A stretch of 64,000 bases of DNA. Origin: Trachelipus rathkii. Taxonomy: Eukaryota > Arthropoda > Malacostraca > Isopoda > Trachelipodidae. Of the stretch, positions 28,800-40,532 are shown piece by piece. The notes beneath the pieces were generated by a model that was not told where the DNA came from, did not search any database, and saw only the letters and a list, made by a program, of their open reading frames with translations. Where the stretch lies: assembly GCA_015478945.1 (NCBI GenBank), contig JABUQX010002701.1, forward strand, positions 75,001 through 139,000. Reading direction: 5' to 3'. A program made the position numbers and the translations under genes. Position 1 is the stretch's first letter. Every line of letters starts with the position of its first letter.

Positions 28800-31700
28800 A
28801 ATCTCAATACCTAAGGGACAAGAATATGATAGTAACGAAGGAAGATGAGTGAGCACAGGACGCAGGCATTTAAGAGTGAGGTGAGTGAGAAATTATGAAT
28901 AAGGTTGATGTAGTGGATGAACAAACAGAGGTAGAATAGGACAAGGAGAATGATCCAAACAGGAATACAATATACGGATGCATTCAGGGAACGCAGAACG
29001 AAACAAAATGAACAGGAAAAGGAGAGACAGGCGAGAGGTCACCTTGCACGACGAAATACCAGTTTGGAGATAGAGTTTACTATACAATACAATAACATAC
29101 AATATAACTCAATAAAAAAAGAATGTGCTCGAATACACAGCTTACTTCACGCTTGATATATACAGTAAGTGGGAGCGCGTATAAAAGGGGGTGGTGTATA
29201 CGAGCGTTAGGGATAGTATCCCTCTAAAGCACTTTGCCTCATACAGTAACCTATATGAAATAAAGGGAATAAAAGTCACCTAACATCGCAACACGCAATT
29301 ATAAAGTACTACAAGGGTCAGTGAACTAGAAAAGTACAGGAGACATTTATAAGTCTTTTTTGGCACATTTGACTCGACACATATCCAAAAAGTCCGGATG
29401 TAAACAGAGCCCCTGCCCCCCAAAAGGGGGAATGAAGGACCCTTTGTAATATAGGTGGAGTACTGTTAGAAGAGGAATAAAATATAGTCTTATTACGCAC
29501 TACTAAACATAACATCCCAGTATTTTCTTTGAGGTACCCGCCCTAAGCAAACCACTGTGATTGAGGTTTTCAATTAAAACAATATATATTTGTTTATATA
29601 GTTATATAAAGGACCAAAGGATGATTTATTATGTCAAAGGAGAGAACGAAGAGTAAACCGTCGAAAGAATGAATAGATAAATTAAAGTATTTAAGTAGTC
29701 TAATAAGATTGGTGAATAGATGATATATTGTAGAAATTGTATATTTAAAGAATACTAAATATTCAACGTAAGCGAATTTAGACGACTTAGATAACCCTTG
29801 AAATATCTATTCCAGAATATCAGCGCAAAAATAGACTAGGATAATAGATTTAAGGACGAGAAGGACAATTCTATAAGAATGAGTAAAATTGAGGGGAGCA
29901 AGAATTGGAGTATGTTAATTGAAGAATTGTTGAGAAAGAGTCAAGTCATCGACTAATATAATGATGTAGGTAATTAACAATAGTGATATAGTGCAGGTGA
30001 GAGTAGAAATCATTTGATGAAAAGTATGCAAGAATGAGAATAATAGTAGGGAGTATAAAAACAGAACTACATAGGATAACGAGCCAACACTCACACTATT
30101 AGAGGCAGAGAAAAAGTAAAAGTAATAAGTCGCCCACTATCAACAAACTAGCTCGAAATTGAGCGATTATATGATAAAGAAAAAGCAAGACATAAAGTAA
30201 GCAAAAGAGGAAGTAATAGTAGGTAAAACCCAAAGGAGGTGATTAATAGGCTTGAGAAAGAGCAGTGACGCGTGCTATACCCTAGGTCAAATGCATATTG
30301 AGATAATATGTCATAAGTGACTTAGCCAACCACAACAAAGTGTACTTCTCCATATAGTCCATAAGGCGGAAAAACCTACACTAAATCTGCGTTAAAATAA
30401 TAAAAGTATTTTTCAGCCAGTAGAATCTTAACGATAGAGCAACCGAAAAGCTACTTACTGGTAATTTCAGAAAAGAGGGTAAAGAGATGATTCCAGGAAA
30501 TGATCTAAGAAGTGAGTTAGAGAATGAGTGAGTTTTCAAATATCTAAGATGTTAATTAAAAAGATACTAATAGTGAGTAAGCTATAGAGGAGATAGTTAG
30601 GATAAGGTATACAGTTATAAGCAGCATTTCATTTTTTTCGGGAATAGGTTTATTGGACATATGCACGAGCTTCCAACACTGAGATTATTGAGAAAAGGTG
30701 CTAGTCCTGAGCATAGAAGAATATATATAGAGTTATGAAAACGATATAGAGATAGGTGGTGTATAGATGATATATCAGCAACGAGAAAGTGAGCAACAAT
30801 CACCGCTCAAAAAATAACTCAGAAAGATGAAAGATATGTGCCATCACAGTGAGCCACACAAGAGAGAGCTGCAGCATATACCCCTCATAAAGTAGGTTTC
30901 AGTTAGGAGGTCCTTCAGTGTAAACTCATAATGGGCAACCCGCTAATACAAAGTGTGATAATAATAGAAAAATACCCATGGCGTTACAAAAGACAACCAA
31001 AAGGCCCCTTAGGAAAGCGAGAGGAGACGAAGAGTGGACCCGAGAAGATGAGAGGAGGGAAATACGGAGTAAAACGAAGAAAGACTACCAAGAATTACAG
31101 TATTTCAGGTGAAAATTAGATAGTAAGAAAATAGGAGGCCAAAAGAGTGAATGATATTGGTCCATTTCCAGTTGGAAAGATAAAGTGTAATTTAAACAAC
31201 ATTATCATCAGAGCGTAATAAAGAGAGAGAATAAAGGGAATGATTTTACTAGAAGGATTGTTTAAGAGATGATTTAGGCAAGAGGCCAGAGAGAGAGATT
31301 TAGTCTATAGAAGTGATATAGTAAAACCAAGGGATGAGTGATCAGTGACTAACAATTTTCGTTAATTGAATAGTACCGCTTATATGACTCGTCGGTAAGA
31401 GTTATCCTGCTATACGTATTAGTTTCTAGTACTGTGAAATGAAAATATTTGTGCAAAGTGAAAAGTGATAGTAATAAGAGAGAAACGTAGGAGAATAATT
31501 ATTTCCACAACCCCATTAAAGCAATTATAGTCTCTAGCCTGAATGGCACATAGGGATAACTAAAGCACGATCTTTAGAAACTATGGATTTTGAGGTATGA
31601 AAAAGATTAGTCCAAGTTAAAGGAGTATTAAATGAATAACTACTGTCATTCAATCCCATATTAAACAATTATGATTTACCCACTATTATATATGGCAGAT

Positions 31701-32560
31701 GAGGATCTAGAAGCGTTCATTATAATAGAATCATAAAGCAGTCACTAATTTAATATATATACATAGTTAGACGATATAAGATAAAGCAACGCGACAATGC
31801 ACCCCTCAATCGGCAAATGGACCGTAATCAAATGAGTGAACAGGAAAAGCCGGCAGTTATATAGGGATAAAGGAGGAGATATAATATTAGTTGAGAAGAA
31901 AGTGGTTATAATTAAATTTAAAAGTGATATAAGGTTGTGGTCGATTTACCGAATAGAGAGCATAAAGGTGGAATAAATAGATATATTAAGAGAGAAAGGA
32001 CTAGTGGTGAAAACATAGGCAAGAGAGTGTCGTTCAAGAAATCGGTTGGACAGATCCGTAAATAGTGTGTAGGTTGTATATTATTATCATTGCATCACAG
32101 TAATATTGAGTTAATACTGATATAATTTCACAGCTCTCACGCGTACCACCCACATATAAACAAATCCGTAGTACCACCGACGTGACTGCGAACCCATAAC
32201 AATTCATAGTTATTATAAGAATGATACATTTGAAAAATCACCCTTTAAAATTAGAGGATCATCTACATTTTAGTTATATAATGAAGTAAAGATGTATACC
32301 ACTAGTTATCCTGAAAGAAGTAGTAAGAGATAATCTAAAAAAGGCATGAGAAAATCTGTACTATTAGAGAGAAACATGATAGTTAGCAGATAGAGGGCAT
32401 AAGAATAATAATTATAAAATAGTAGTTATAGAAGGAAAAGAAAGATTATTAAAGCCATACAGAAACATCGAAGTTATAGAAGATAATTCCACATGATAGC
32501 GTGCTAAAACAAACGTCCCTGTATACTAGCAGAAGATGCTTATAATATACCCTAATTTAA
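28800..32560 (+). other. Long purine-rich block on the + strand
   Basis: About 3.7 kb with strong A+G excess on the + strand and dense AAAG, GAGA and GGAA words, interrupted by short unique segments. Open frames such as 28950-29156 and 30931-31119 are Arg/Lys/Glu-rich because of the bias. No gene, RNA or mobile element recognised. Confidence 0.5.
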
Positions 32561-32890
32561 CATAGGTCACAATCACTCAACTACAACTAACACAACAAGG
32601 AAAATATAAAAAAAATAAGATAATGTAATAGCGTAATTGGAGCCTTCAGGACTTAAATGTTTAATTCTTAGACCATATCTGTAATTAGGTCTCAGACAAG
32701 ATTGACAATATAAAAAATTTAGGTGATTTAAGTTAGAAGAAGAATAGTAAATGAATGAGTTTTATAGTAAATTCTACATGGAATGCAGAAGTTAGACATA
32801 GACAAAAACCGTATTGAATGTTGTTGGTAAAGTACAAAAGAAATGCCAGCCTGTGAGCAAATGCCTATCATACACGCAACACGCAAATCA

Positions 32891-32905
32891 CAAAAAAAAA
32901 AAAAA

Positions 32906-32936
<31 letters not shown>
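32891..32936 (+). repeat. Poly(A) tract
   Basis: About 45 bases that are almost all A, ending abruptly at GGGG. It could be the tail of a retroelement, but no recognisable element body lies directly upstream. Confidence 0.85.
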
Positions 32937-32939
<3 letters not shown>

Positions 32940-33599
32940 GAAATTGTAATAGGAAAATTTTAATTCGATACGACTAAAACTCTTAAATTTTAAAACGATA
33001 AAAACCCTATTTACAGCATATAAAAATATTCTTAAAAATGAATGGTAATAAAATCATAAAAGTTAAATAACAACTTACAACTTAGGCTACTTCACGCAAC
33101 GCTTACTCACGAATTAATGTAACGTAACAATAAAAAGAAAAAAGAAAAAAAAAATAAAAAAAAATACTATTGAATCTAACTAAAAAAGATTTAAGTCATG
33201 TATAAATTATAATAATTTATATTTAATTCCAATATAGTAAATAATTTTACGCTAATAAGACCATAGTATGGAGAAAGTAAAATCAGACTAAAAAATCTAA
33301 GTTATAAAATGGATAAATATCGAGGAAAAAAAAACAATACTTTAAATTACTAGCTATCTAGGACATAGCCTGTGATATGTAAAGACATCGTGAGTTTTAG
33401 AATTTATTTTTGTTTTTTATATATTTATATATTTCTAGTAAAATATTGATTCACTAATAGTCAATTTAAGGAGGAGTTTATGTAAAATTATAAACATGAT
33501 GCAAAAAAATATATAAGGACCAGTACGATTTTATCTGAGACTCCGTACAGTTTTAAATTATTTTTTTATTTATTTTTAAAACTAAAGCGAATACTCCAA

Positions 33600-33875
33600 G
33601 GGTAAAACTCAAAATGAATGCAGAGAAGTCAGGGATCTCTACGGACCTTCCAGAGTAATACAGCGACCGACCCAATACTGGGATAACGCACACGCCCGGT
33701 CCTAGGAACTATTGCCCCCCTCCGGGGAGGGTCTCACGGTAACCCCCGCTCTATTGGTATATTTGTAGGAGTGTCGCGGGTAGGTTTCTCCGCCCTTACC
33801 CCTAAGACGGATAGGGTAATGAGAAAATGATCCCCCCCCCACTGATCCCCCGTCGGGCTCGAGCCCCCTAATTTT
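33600..33875. other. GC-rich island with C and G homopolymers
   Basis: About 270 bases of strikingly GC-rich DNA inside an AT desert. It contains CCCCCCTCCGGGGAGGG, a C10 run near 33831 and CGGGCTCGAGCCCC. Several parts are self-complementary. Flanks are AT-rich with A and T homopolymers. I recognise no gene or transposon end. Confidence 0.5.
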
Positions 33876-34844
33876 TTTTTTTATGTATTTTTAATTTTTT
33901 TATATTATATATATTTTACTTTTACATATTTTTATAAATAAGAGCTTTACACGCTGGAATTACCAAATATTTGTAATTGGTTAGTTTCTTGTAAGATGTC
34001 GTCTTTCTGAGAAAATTTATTGAATATATAAAAAGAAAAAAAATTGTTGTATTATATTAGTATTTGTAGTCATTTTTGGATTATAATAAAGGCTTTATAC
34101 GTACTTGATGGGAAGATTCAAATTAATATGCTAATTTTGGTTATTCTTAAAGTGTTCAGTACATTTTTATGAGAAGAGAGATATGTGTAATATTTTTAGA
34201 AATTTTTATTATATATAATAGTTTATTTATTAAAGAAATATATTATAATGAATATTTCGAACTATTGAAATCATTGTCACAATCTACCACTGAAATCATA
34301 AATAATTAAAGGTACATTCATAGATATATGAAATGGCAAATATTGTATATAAAGAAAAAAACATAAAAAATAAAAATTCAAAACTGGACGTGATAGAGTA
34401 CTTAAAACATAAACAGTATGGCCGCTTATATACGCATGATCGTTAGATCGCAGTAGATTTATTATTGAAATCTAAAAGTTTCTTATAATTGAATATTTCA
34501 CATTATCAAATAAAAGTTAATAAAGTTAATCGGAGTATAAAGATGCAGAGACTCATTATAAACCTAGATACACGTATAACATTTACCGATATACCGATAT
34601 ACCATCATAAATATATGGGCCGATATAACCGTGATACCATGAAATACGATAGCTAGATAACTATCTAATGAAATGTGTACATCCTATAAAATATATAATT
34701 ATATAAAAATATATCCACAAGAACATATAAATAAATTCATGTATATATAATTAAATTATATAGATTCTGGAAAACTGAAAGAAATCGTTGAGATTGTCGG
34801 ATACGTTTATATTAGATATGATATCATAACATTTCCCACACACT

Positions 34845-34930
34845 CGGGATTCTGAGATTACTGATTTCGAAGGTGAGTAACTGGATTTCGGATTCTGGAA
34901 CCTCGATAATCCGAATTCGGATTCGAGTAA
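34845..34930. repeat. GGATTC-type short repeats with a 16-bp perfect palindrome
   Basis: GGATTC or GGATTTCGGATTC words recur about every 20-35 bases. They end in AATCCGAATTCGGATT (34908-34923), which equals its own reverse complement. No function can be assigned. Confidence 0.6.
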
Positions 34931-35399
34931 TACCGAGTCAATATCAGGATTGAATAAATACAGTTTTTAGATAATAGGTATATGGTTTAAAGAGCAGATT
35001 ACAAAATTAAATGGATTCTATAAAGTACAAACAATAATAATAATTACTTTCTAGACTTTCCTCAAGAGGTTCAACAAACTTCTCAAATTCTATTTCTTTC
35101 AATGCTAGTAAAACATCCTGTTCTGTATCGTCTATTCTTTTTATTTTTCGAATCACCTGTGTTATACATAGATATTCTAGTTTCAGTTTTACAAAAAAAT
35201 GCTACATTTACTAACTACAAAAAAGTTAATTAAATATTTAGAAAAATATACCGAATCGTCTTTCTTCTTCTTCTTTCCGAAGAGTCAAACCCAATGGTTT
35301 GACCAAATTAAAATAAATAAACTTAGAAACAATCACACATAGTACAATACAAATTCTCAAGCAAATCAGATTATAACTTATGCTATCTACTAAATTAAA

Positions 35400-36400
35400 T
35401 TTGTGATACGATATTATATTATAATATAATATATATTAATATTATATATATATTGATTACTAAAATTATTTTTGCCTATAACTTAATATCGATACATCGA
35501 TTATTTTATAAACTGATCGTGTCATCTCACTCTATCGGATAAGTACCCGGCCTGACAGTATATATAGATAAATAATATAAGCAGGATTAAAAGTACCAAA
35601 AGTAAACATTAAATTGAAACCTACATTTCATATCTAAAAATTTAAATGGAAAACAATAAAAACAAACCCAGTAAATACAACTTCAATGTAAATATAGTGC
35701 CGCGAGAAGATCGATCTCGTGCATCTATAAGATAAGCGGCGAAGCTCGACGAGTCAGCCCAGTTTAATTAAGTCTCCTGTCGTAGTATGATATTATATAT
35801 ATATATATTAATAGAAATATATTTTCTAAAGAGGGCAAAATAATGTCTTTAAACATACCAAAAGTATAACATATAAATATATATATAAATAGTAGTATAT
35901 AAGAATAATAATAATAGATATAAATATAATAATATAGATAAATATAATAATATAGATATATATTAATATATATATATATACAAATGCTAATGGTGATAGA
36001 CCGGAAGATTCAAATTTAATTTCCAAAATTATTATATATATATGAATATATATATATAGAGTATAAATATACTATATGAATAATTGACATTTGATATAAT
36101 ATTATAATAATATAAATATATATATATATATATATATTATAAAGATATAAATATATAAATGATTATATATAATATATAATAATAATAAAATAATATAATA
36201 AGATATATATATAATATAATATTAGATTATTAAATAATAATTTATAGATATATATATATAAAATTATAATAATATATATATATATATTATATAAAATATA
36301 TATACAGAATATATATATAATATATTTATATATATAATATAATATTAATAAATATAGATATGATAATATATAATATATAATATATAGGAAGATAATAATT
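35400..36400. repeat. TA-rich array region with a unique core
   Basis: TA and AATAT runs at about 35410-35455 and 35790-36395 surround a short unique segment (35460-35780) that includes AGATCGATCT near 35709. The Ile/Tyr-rich - frame at 35826-36026 is translated simple repeat. Confidence 0.85.
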
Positions 36401-37490
36401 AGATACGAAATACAGCTCTAGGAACTTACCTAAATGACGTCTCCATGAGAGGAAGAAAAAGGATAATGGGTACAATCGATCATTAGGAATTTAAAGCGAT
36501 GTATATATTATAAAGTGATATAGAAGGCAGAAGTTATAGTGATAGCAAAGACTACGTGTACAGAGGTTACCGTTATCCAGGAAGTTGTAAATAAGGAGTT
36601 ATTATATAAGTATATATATATATATAATATTGAGTCCCTTATTGTAGTATTTGAATAGAGTAGATAATTTATGTCTATCCTATAGACTTAGCCTCGATAA
36701 ATATGAATTCAGAATAATTGAGGTTATAAGAACGAATTGATGACAACAAATTACCTACCTGTTCACTGGCCAAGGCTAGCGACACAATAAAAGCTAACAC
36801 AGCAAATATTGGCAGCCGATGAAGACATATGAGGATCTCTTTACTAGTCGATACACGTAGTGCAATACGCAGATGAGAGTCATATTGACTATTATGCCTC
36901 GAATTACTGAGAACACTTTCGAATTCTGCTGAGATACGGGGAATTACATATTAGTATAGATTTAAGAGTAGTATTGAAGAATGCATCGGGAGAGAGTAAA
37001 GTAAAGATCTAGGTATAAAAGCGAGTACTGTATCTGATTTACTTCTGAGGAGGGAAGTGTCTGTAGCTGAGATTATGATATATGACTGACATGAATATCA
37101 ATGAAGGAAACGAATGGAGGAGAAATTTAAGTAATACGAAATATTTGGAGAAGGGAGATGTACTTGAAACAGATATTTCGGTTATCGACCTGCTAGTAGC
37201 AGGAAAATCGAAGTCCATTTCTGTTTAGGATTGGAAAAAAAAACAATGTGTTAAGTAGTTTCTTTAACCGTCCAAAAATATACTCTTGAGAAGATAAACT
37301 AATATTCGGCTTCTTGAAAATCTAATCAAAGAATGCTTCATATACTTCATTTGAAACCAAATCATTCTTGCATTATTCAAACCATGAATGATAAGAAATT
37401 TGATTGGTTTGTAGAGTCCAGCTTTTTAAATAAAATTGTCACTACATAGTTTATTAAGCAATTGTGGACATTCATGAAATCATCGTAAGG
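36400..37490. other. Non-coding unique-looking sequence
   Basis: About 1.1 kb of AT-rich but less repetitive DNA before the transposase remnant. I see no gene or element boundary in it. Confidence 0.35.
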
Positions 37491-37494
37491 AATG

Positions 37495-37985
37495 TTAAAA
37501 ATGCAGGTCTTAACCATCGAAATTTGAATCCGTGTGAAATGTCTGGTTGGTTTATTCATCATCAATGAAGCAGTGATATGCATAAGTTAAATAACTATAA
37601 AATTCAACAAGGTTCTTTCAACTTTAGCTACCTTGTCAGATATTAACAAAATGTGGTTTCAAGATGGTGGTTTCAAGGTTATAAAAAATTTCCTGATCAG
37701 TTCTTGGATGGAACAACATAAACAGGTTAAGTTTCCTGCTTATTTAAATGATATTAATCCTCATTATTTCTTCCTATGGGGCTCGTGGGTTTTTAAAACC
37801 ACGGTTTATGCTCATTACACCATGGCGATGCACTAAGTCACGCAGGAAATCTTATAGGCTTGAGCACAATGGTCATTGTTGCAAGGTTGTGAACAAATAT
37901 TAAGAGAATTACACTTTCTTATTCCAGACCTCCATGATTATAGATATTGCCTGTCACTGGTTGCATCTTCATGTGTAAGGAATTT
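37495..37985 (+). pseudogene. Decayed mariner/IS630-superfamily DDE transposase
   Basis: In a DNA transposon the intact protein would cut and paste the element using a DDE/DDD active site. The clearest part is an open stretch at 37633-37836 reading SDINKMWFQDGG, then FPAYLNDINPHYFFLWG. These match the family pattern around the second catalytic Asp (FQQDGA) and the third (PxYSPDLxPxDFFLWG). The third catalytic position appears as Tyr, so the copy is dead. Past a stop, the frame continues with TQEIL and ILRELHFL-like helices, as in transposase C-termini. Weaker N-terminal similarity (WFIHHQ) appears from about 37510. The copy is short compared with a usual transposase of 340 or more residues. 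No terminal inverted repeats were found. Confidence 0.6.
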
Positions 37986-38925
37986 TATTATTATTTTTTT
38001 TTATTTATTTTTTGATCTGTTAACACTTAACAAGGATTAATAAAAATATTTATTTATAGATACCTTTATAAAATTATTAAAGTAATTACTCTTATCTTTA
38101 TCCGCAGAATAGTATTTAAGATAGAAATTTTCCAAAAATCTCCTATGGTGTGAATTAAGATTAAATTAAATTATTGTCAGAATTATGAGAATTCCAGATT
38201 TCTGATCTAAACTTGGTACAAACGGACAGGTGATGGATTTTAGGATCCAGAGACAAAAATATAAACTGTTTGCATGTAAGAGTTAAAAGATAAGAATAGA
38301 TGTTTTGGAAAGTGGATAAAGGTTGGGGATATAACCGAGAATAAACAATTGTTGAAACAAAAGACAAACTAAGCTAGGGGTGAATGCTTACTAATGTGAG
38401 AGAAGATATTGTGATGTATGGACAGAAATTTCGATAATAGAGTTATAAGAAAAACTGAGGAACGAAAACCAGATCCGAGAGGCTCAAGATTGTTTGCAGC
38501 TGGCAGCAAAGGAAAAATTATCTCGAATATTTTTCTTATCCACATTCTTCTTCTACGTGTGCAGACTCCCCGTATCACCATACAGACGTAAAAAACCTAC
38601 TAATAACTAGTATAAGACGACCGCTTTTCATAATATCCCTATGGTGGTGGGGAGAAAGAATTCCCACAGCGTACGTTCTGAGTAATCGTAGAGGCGACCT
38701 ATAAAGGACAGTGGTAATCGGGTTGGTGACACGCTATCAACTTCTCTTTGCTAGAATGCCTATGCATCCTCGGCCCAGTTGTGACCGCCGTCAGCGATCT
38801 TGCATCTTTTGGCGAATTGTTATGAATCGTTTGGTGCCCATGGAATATTAGAGAAATAATGGCGAAGGAGAGAGGGATGGTTGTATTTAAGAAAGGGTAA
38901 CATTTAATTTCGCTTGACCTGTGAC
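37986..38925. other. Non-coding sequence between the transposase remnant and LINE copy A
   Basis: It starts with a T-rich tract (37985-38015) and continues with AT-rich, then more balanced DNA (38370-38780). Short frames on the - strand show no motif. Part of it may be the unrecognised 5' region of the LINE that follows. Confidence 0.35.
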
Positions 38926-38929
38926 TGAA

Positions 38930-39609
38930 AAAAGATAAAGGAAAGACATGTGGGTGAATGTTTGTGTCTGGAGTGGAGAGGAATGAGAGGGGAGAGAAGG
39001 AGTGGCGGTAATTCTGATGAGTGATTTGTGGTACAAAGCTATGTGTGTGTGTGGTGAGTACTAGAAGGTACGTGTGGTTATCAAGCAAATGGTCCACTGA
39101 AGTGATATTGAGGAAAATGTGACTTTTCTTGAAATAATCCGAATGACCTCCGTTTGGAGGGCGGTGTAGTAGGACTCAGATCATTGTGTTGGGCGACTTA
39201 AATTATATAAGGGATTCAAAAAGGGATGGTATAGTTAGTATGGATGCTCGAAAAAGGGATGGTATAATGGTGCCTTTGGTTGCTGAAGAGAAATGGTATG
39301 GAATGTGATTGACTTTTTGCGAGGAGAGAAGTTTTGTGTGAAAGTAATATACTCTGCAAGCACAAGAGTATTCAATACTATTCATAAGTATACTAGAATT
39401 GGTGTAGGTAGAAATAGTATCGAAGTGAAAAATATGATGCGATTTTTTTGTTATGAAAGAGATTTGAAGCATATGGTGGATGTAAATCAGTGAGAAGTTT
39501 GGATGGAAAATATCAGATCAATTATGTGTTCATGTAGAATAAGTTACTTTGGGACTTGGATGTTGAAAAAAGAGAGAAGGAAGGACAGTTGAAAATTTAT
39601 TGATGAAGA
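38930..39609 (+). pseudogene. LINE copy A endonuclease domain (APE type), broken
   Basis: This domain would nick target DNA to prime reverse transcription. Visible + strand segments, in shifting frames: GVAVILMSDLW (about 38998-39035), then VLGDLN (about 39186-39203), the core GDxN motif of APE-type LINE endonucleases. They are followed by FCEERSFV (39313-39340), then KYTRIGVGRNSIEVKNM (39386-39436) and RDLKHMVDV in a clean 66-codon frame at 39293-39493. The terminal SDH motif, which carries catalytic Asp and His in active enzymes, is seen here only as QINYV (about 39511-39526), so activity is lost. The homology stops at about 39600, exactly where the inserted element begins. Confidence 0.75.
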
Positions 39610-40532
39610 CTAAAGGCCCCCGGATTTATGAATGCAAACTTTGAAACGTCTTGACTTTTGCCCCCGCAAAAGGTAGCCTCTAGATAAAAATGCAGAAATC
39701 TCTGCATAAGAATCTTAAAAAAATTTGCTATTATAAACCACCCTTTCCTTTAATTCGGGATTTACTATTGCGAAGACAGTTTTCAACTAAAAACGTCAAA
39801 ATATTTCATGATGTTAGATACCAATAACCAATGAACACAAAAGTAAATAACTAGCAAAATAAAAGTATATTTTATATTAATTTTATGTATGTAAATTTAT
39901 AGAAATCTTTGTTATAAGTATAAAAAGAAAAAAAATAATGAAATAATTCTAAACGCGTAAAAATACTATGAAGAATTGAAGATGTGTTGGCTTCACGATT
40001 TTAATTAGATCCAGTTGCTTTGGATTGCATATGCCGTAGGCTGAACGTAAGCCACGTCTACGAAATTATGATGAATTATAAAAATATCATCTGCTCCTTG
40101 AGTCCTTACACTAAAGTTAGCTCAAGTTGCACGCTGCGCCTATTTCTCTGGTGTGAGCATAATTATGTGGTTTGGGTATTTTCTTACACGAAGTATATAT
40201 TTGACAAATTTGATTAATATAATAAATATCGCAAAAGGTATAAATTCAGATATCAAAGCGACAAAATGTAAACAATAAAAACACAAGTTGGCTGCCAGCT
40301 ACGTGCGGAGAAACAAATTTGAAAATACGTTCAAGGTGGTTTTATTGAGAGCTACGCTTGACTAAGGAAAGAATTTCGCCAAGTATTTTGGCGAACGTTC
40401 AAGGGTTCCTTACACAAAAAATTCTCAAGGATCGTTCATAAATTTGAAATTTACGTTAAGGGAGGATTCGGAAGGGACACTTGACGAAAGGAAGAGAAAA
40501 GGCCGTTATAAAATAAATACGGCCCCTAAAGG
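39610..40532. mobile_element. Nested DNA transposon or MITE-like element inside LINE copy A
   Basis: LINE homology stops at 39609 and resumes after 40532. The 7-mer CTAAAGG is present on both sides (39610-39616 and 40526-40532), consistent with a target duplication; a 3-bp TAA duplication is an alternative reading. The ends form an imperfect inverted repeat: CCCCCGGATTTAT on the left, and GGGCCGTATTTAT reading inward from the right. The interior is AT-rich, with a perfect stem TTCGCCAA/TTGGCGAA near 40375-40395. No transposase frame is visible, so it is probably non-autonomous. A TAA duplication with GGC-rich ends would fit the PIF/Harbinger type, but that is tentative. Confidence 0.6.

Noticed and set aside
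38699..39097. 132-codon minus-strand frame rich in His, Ser and Pro
   Set aside because: It is the antisense of the LINE copy A endonuclease region and its upstream sequence; the plus strand explains the signal.
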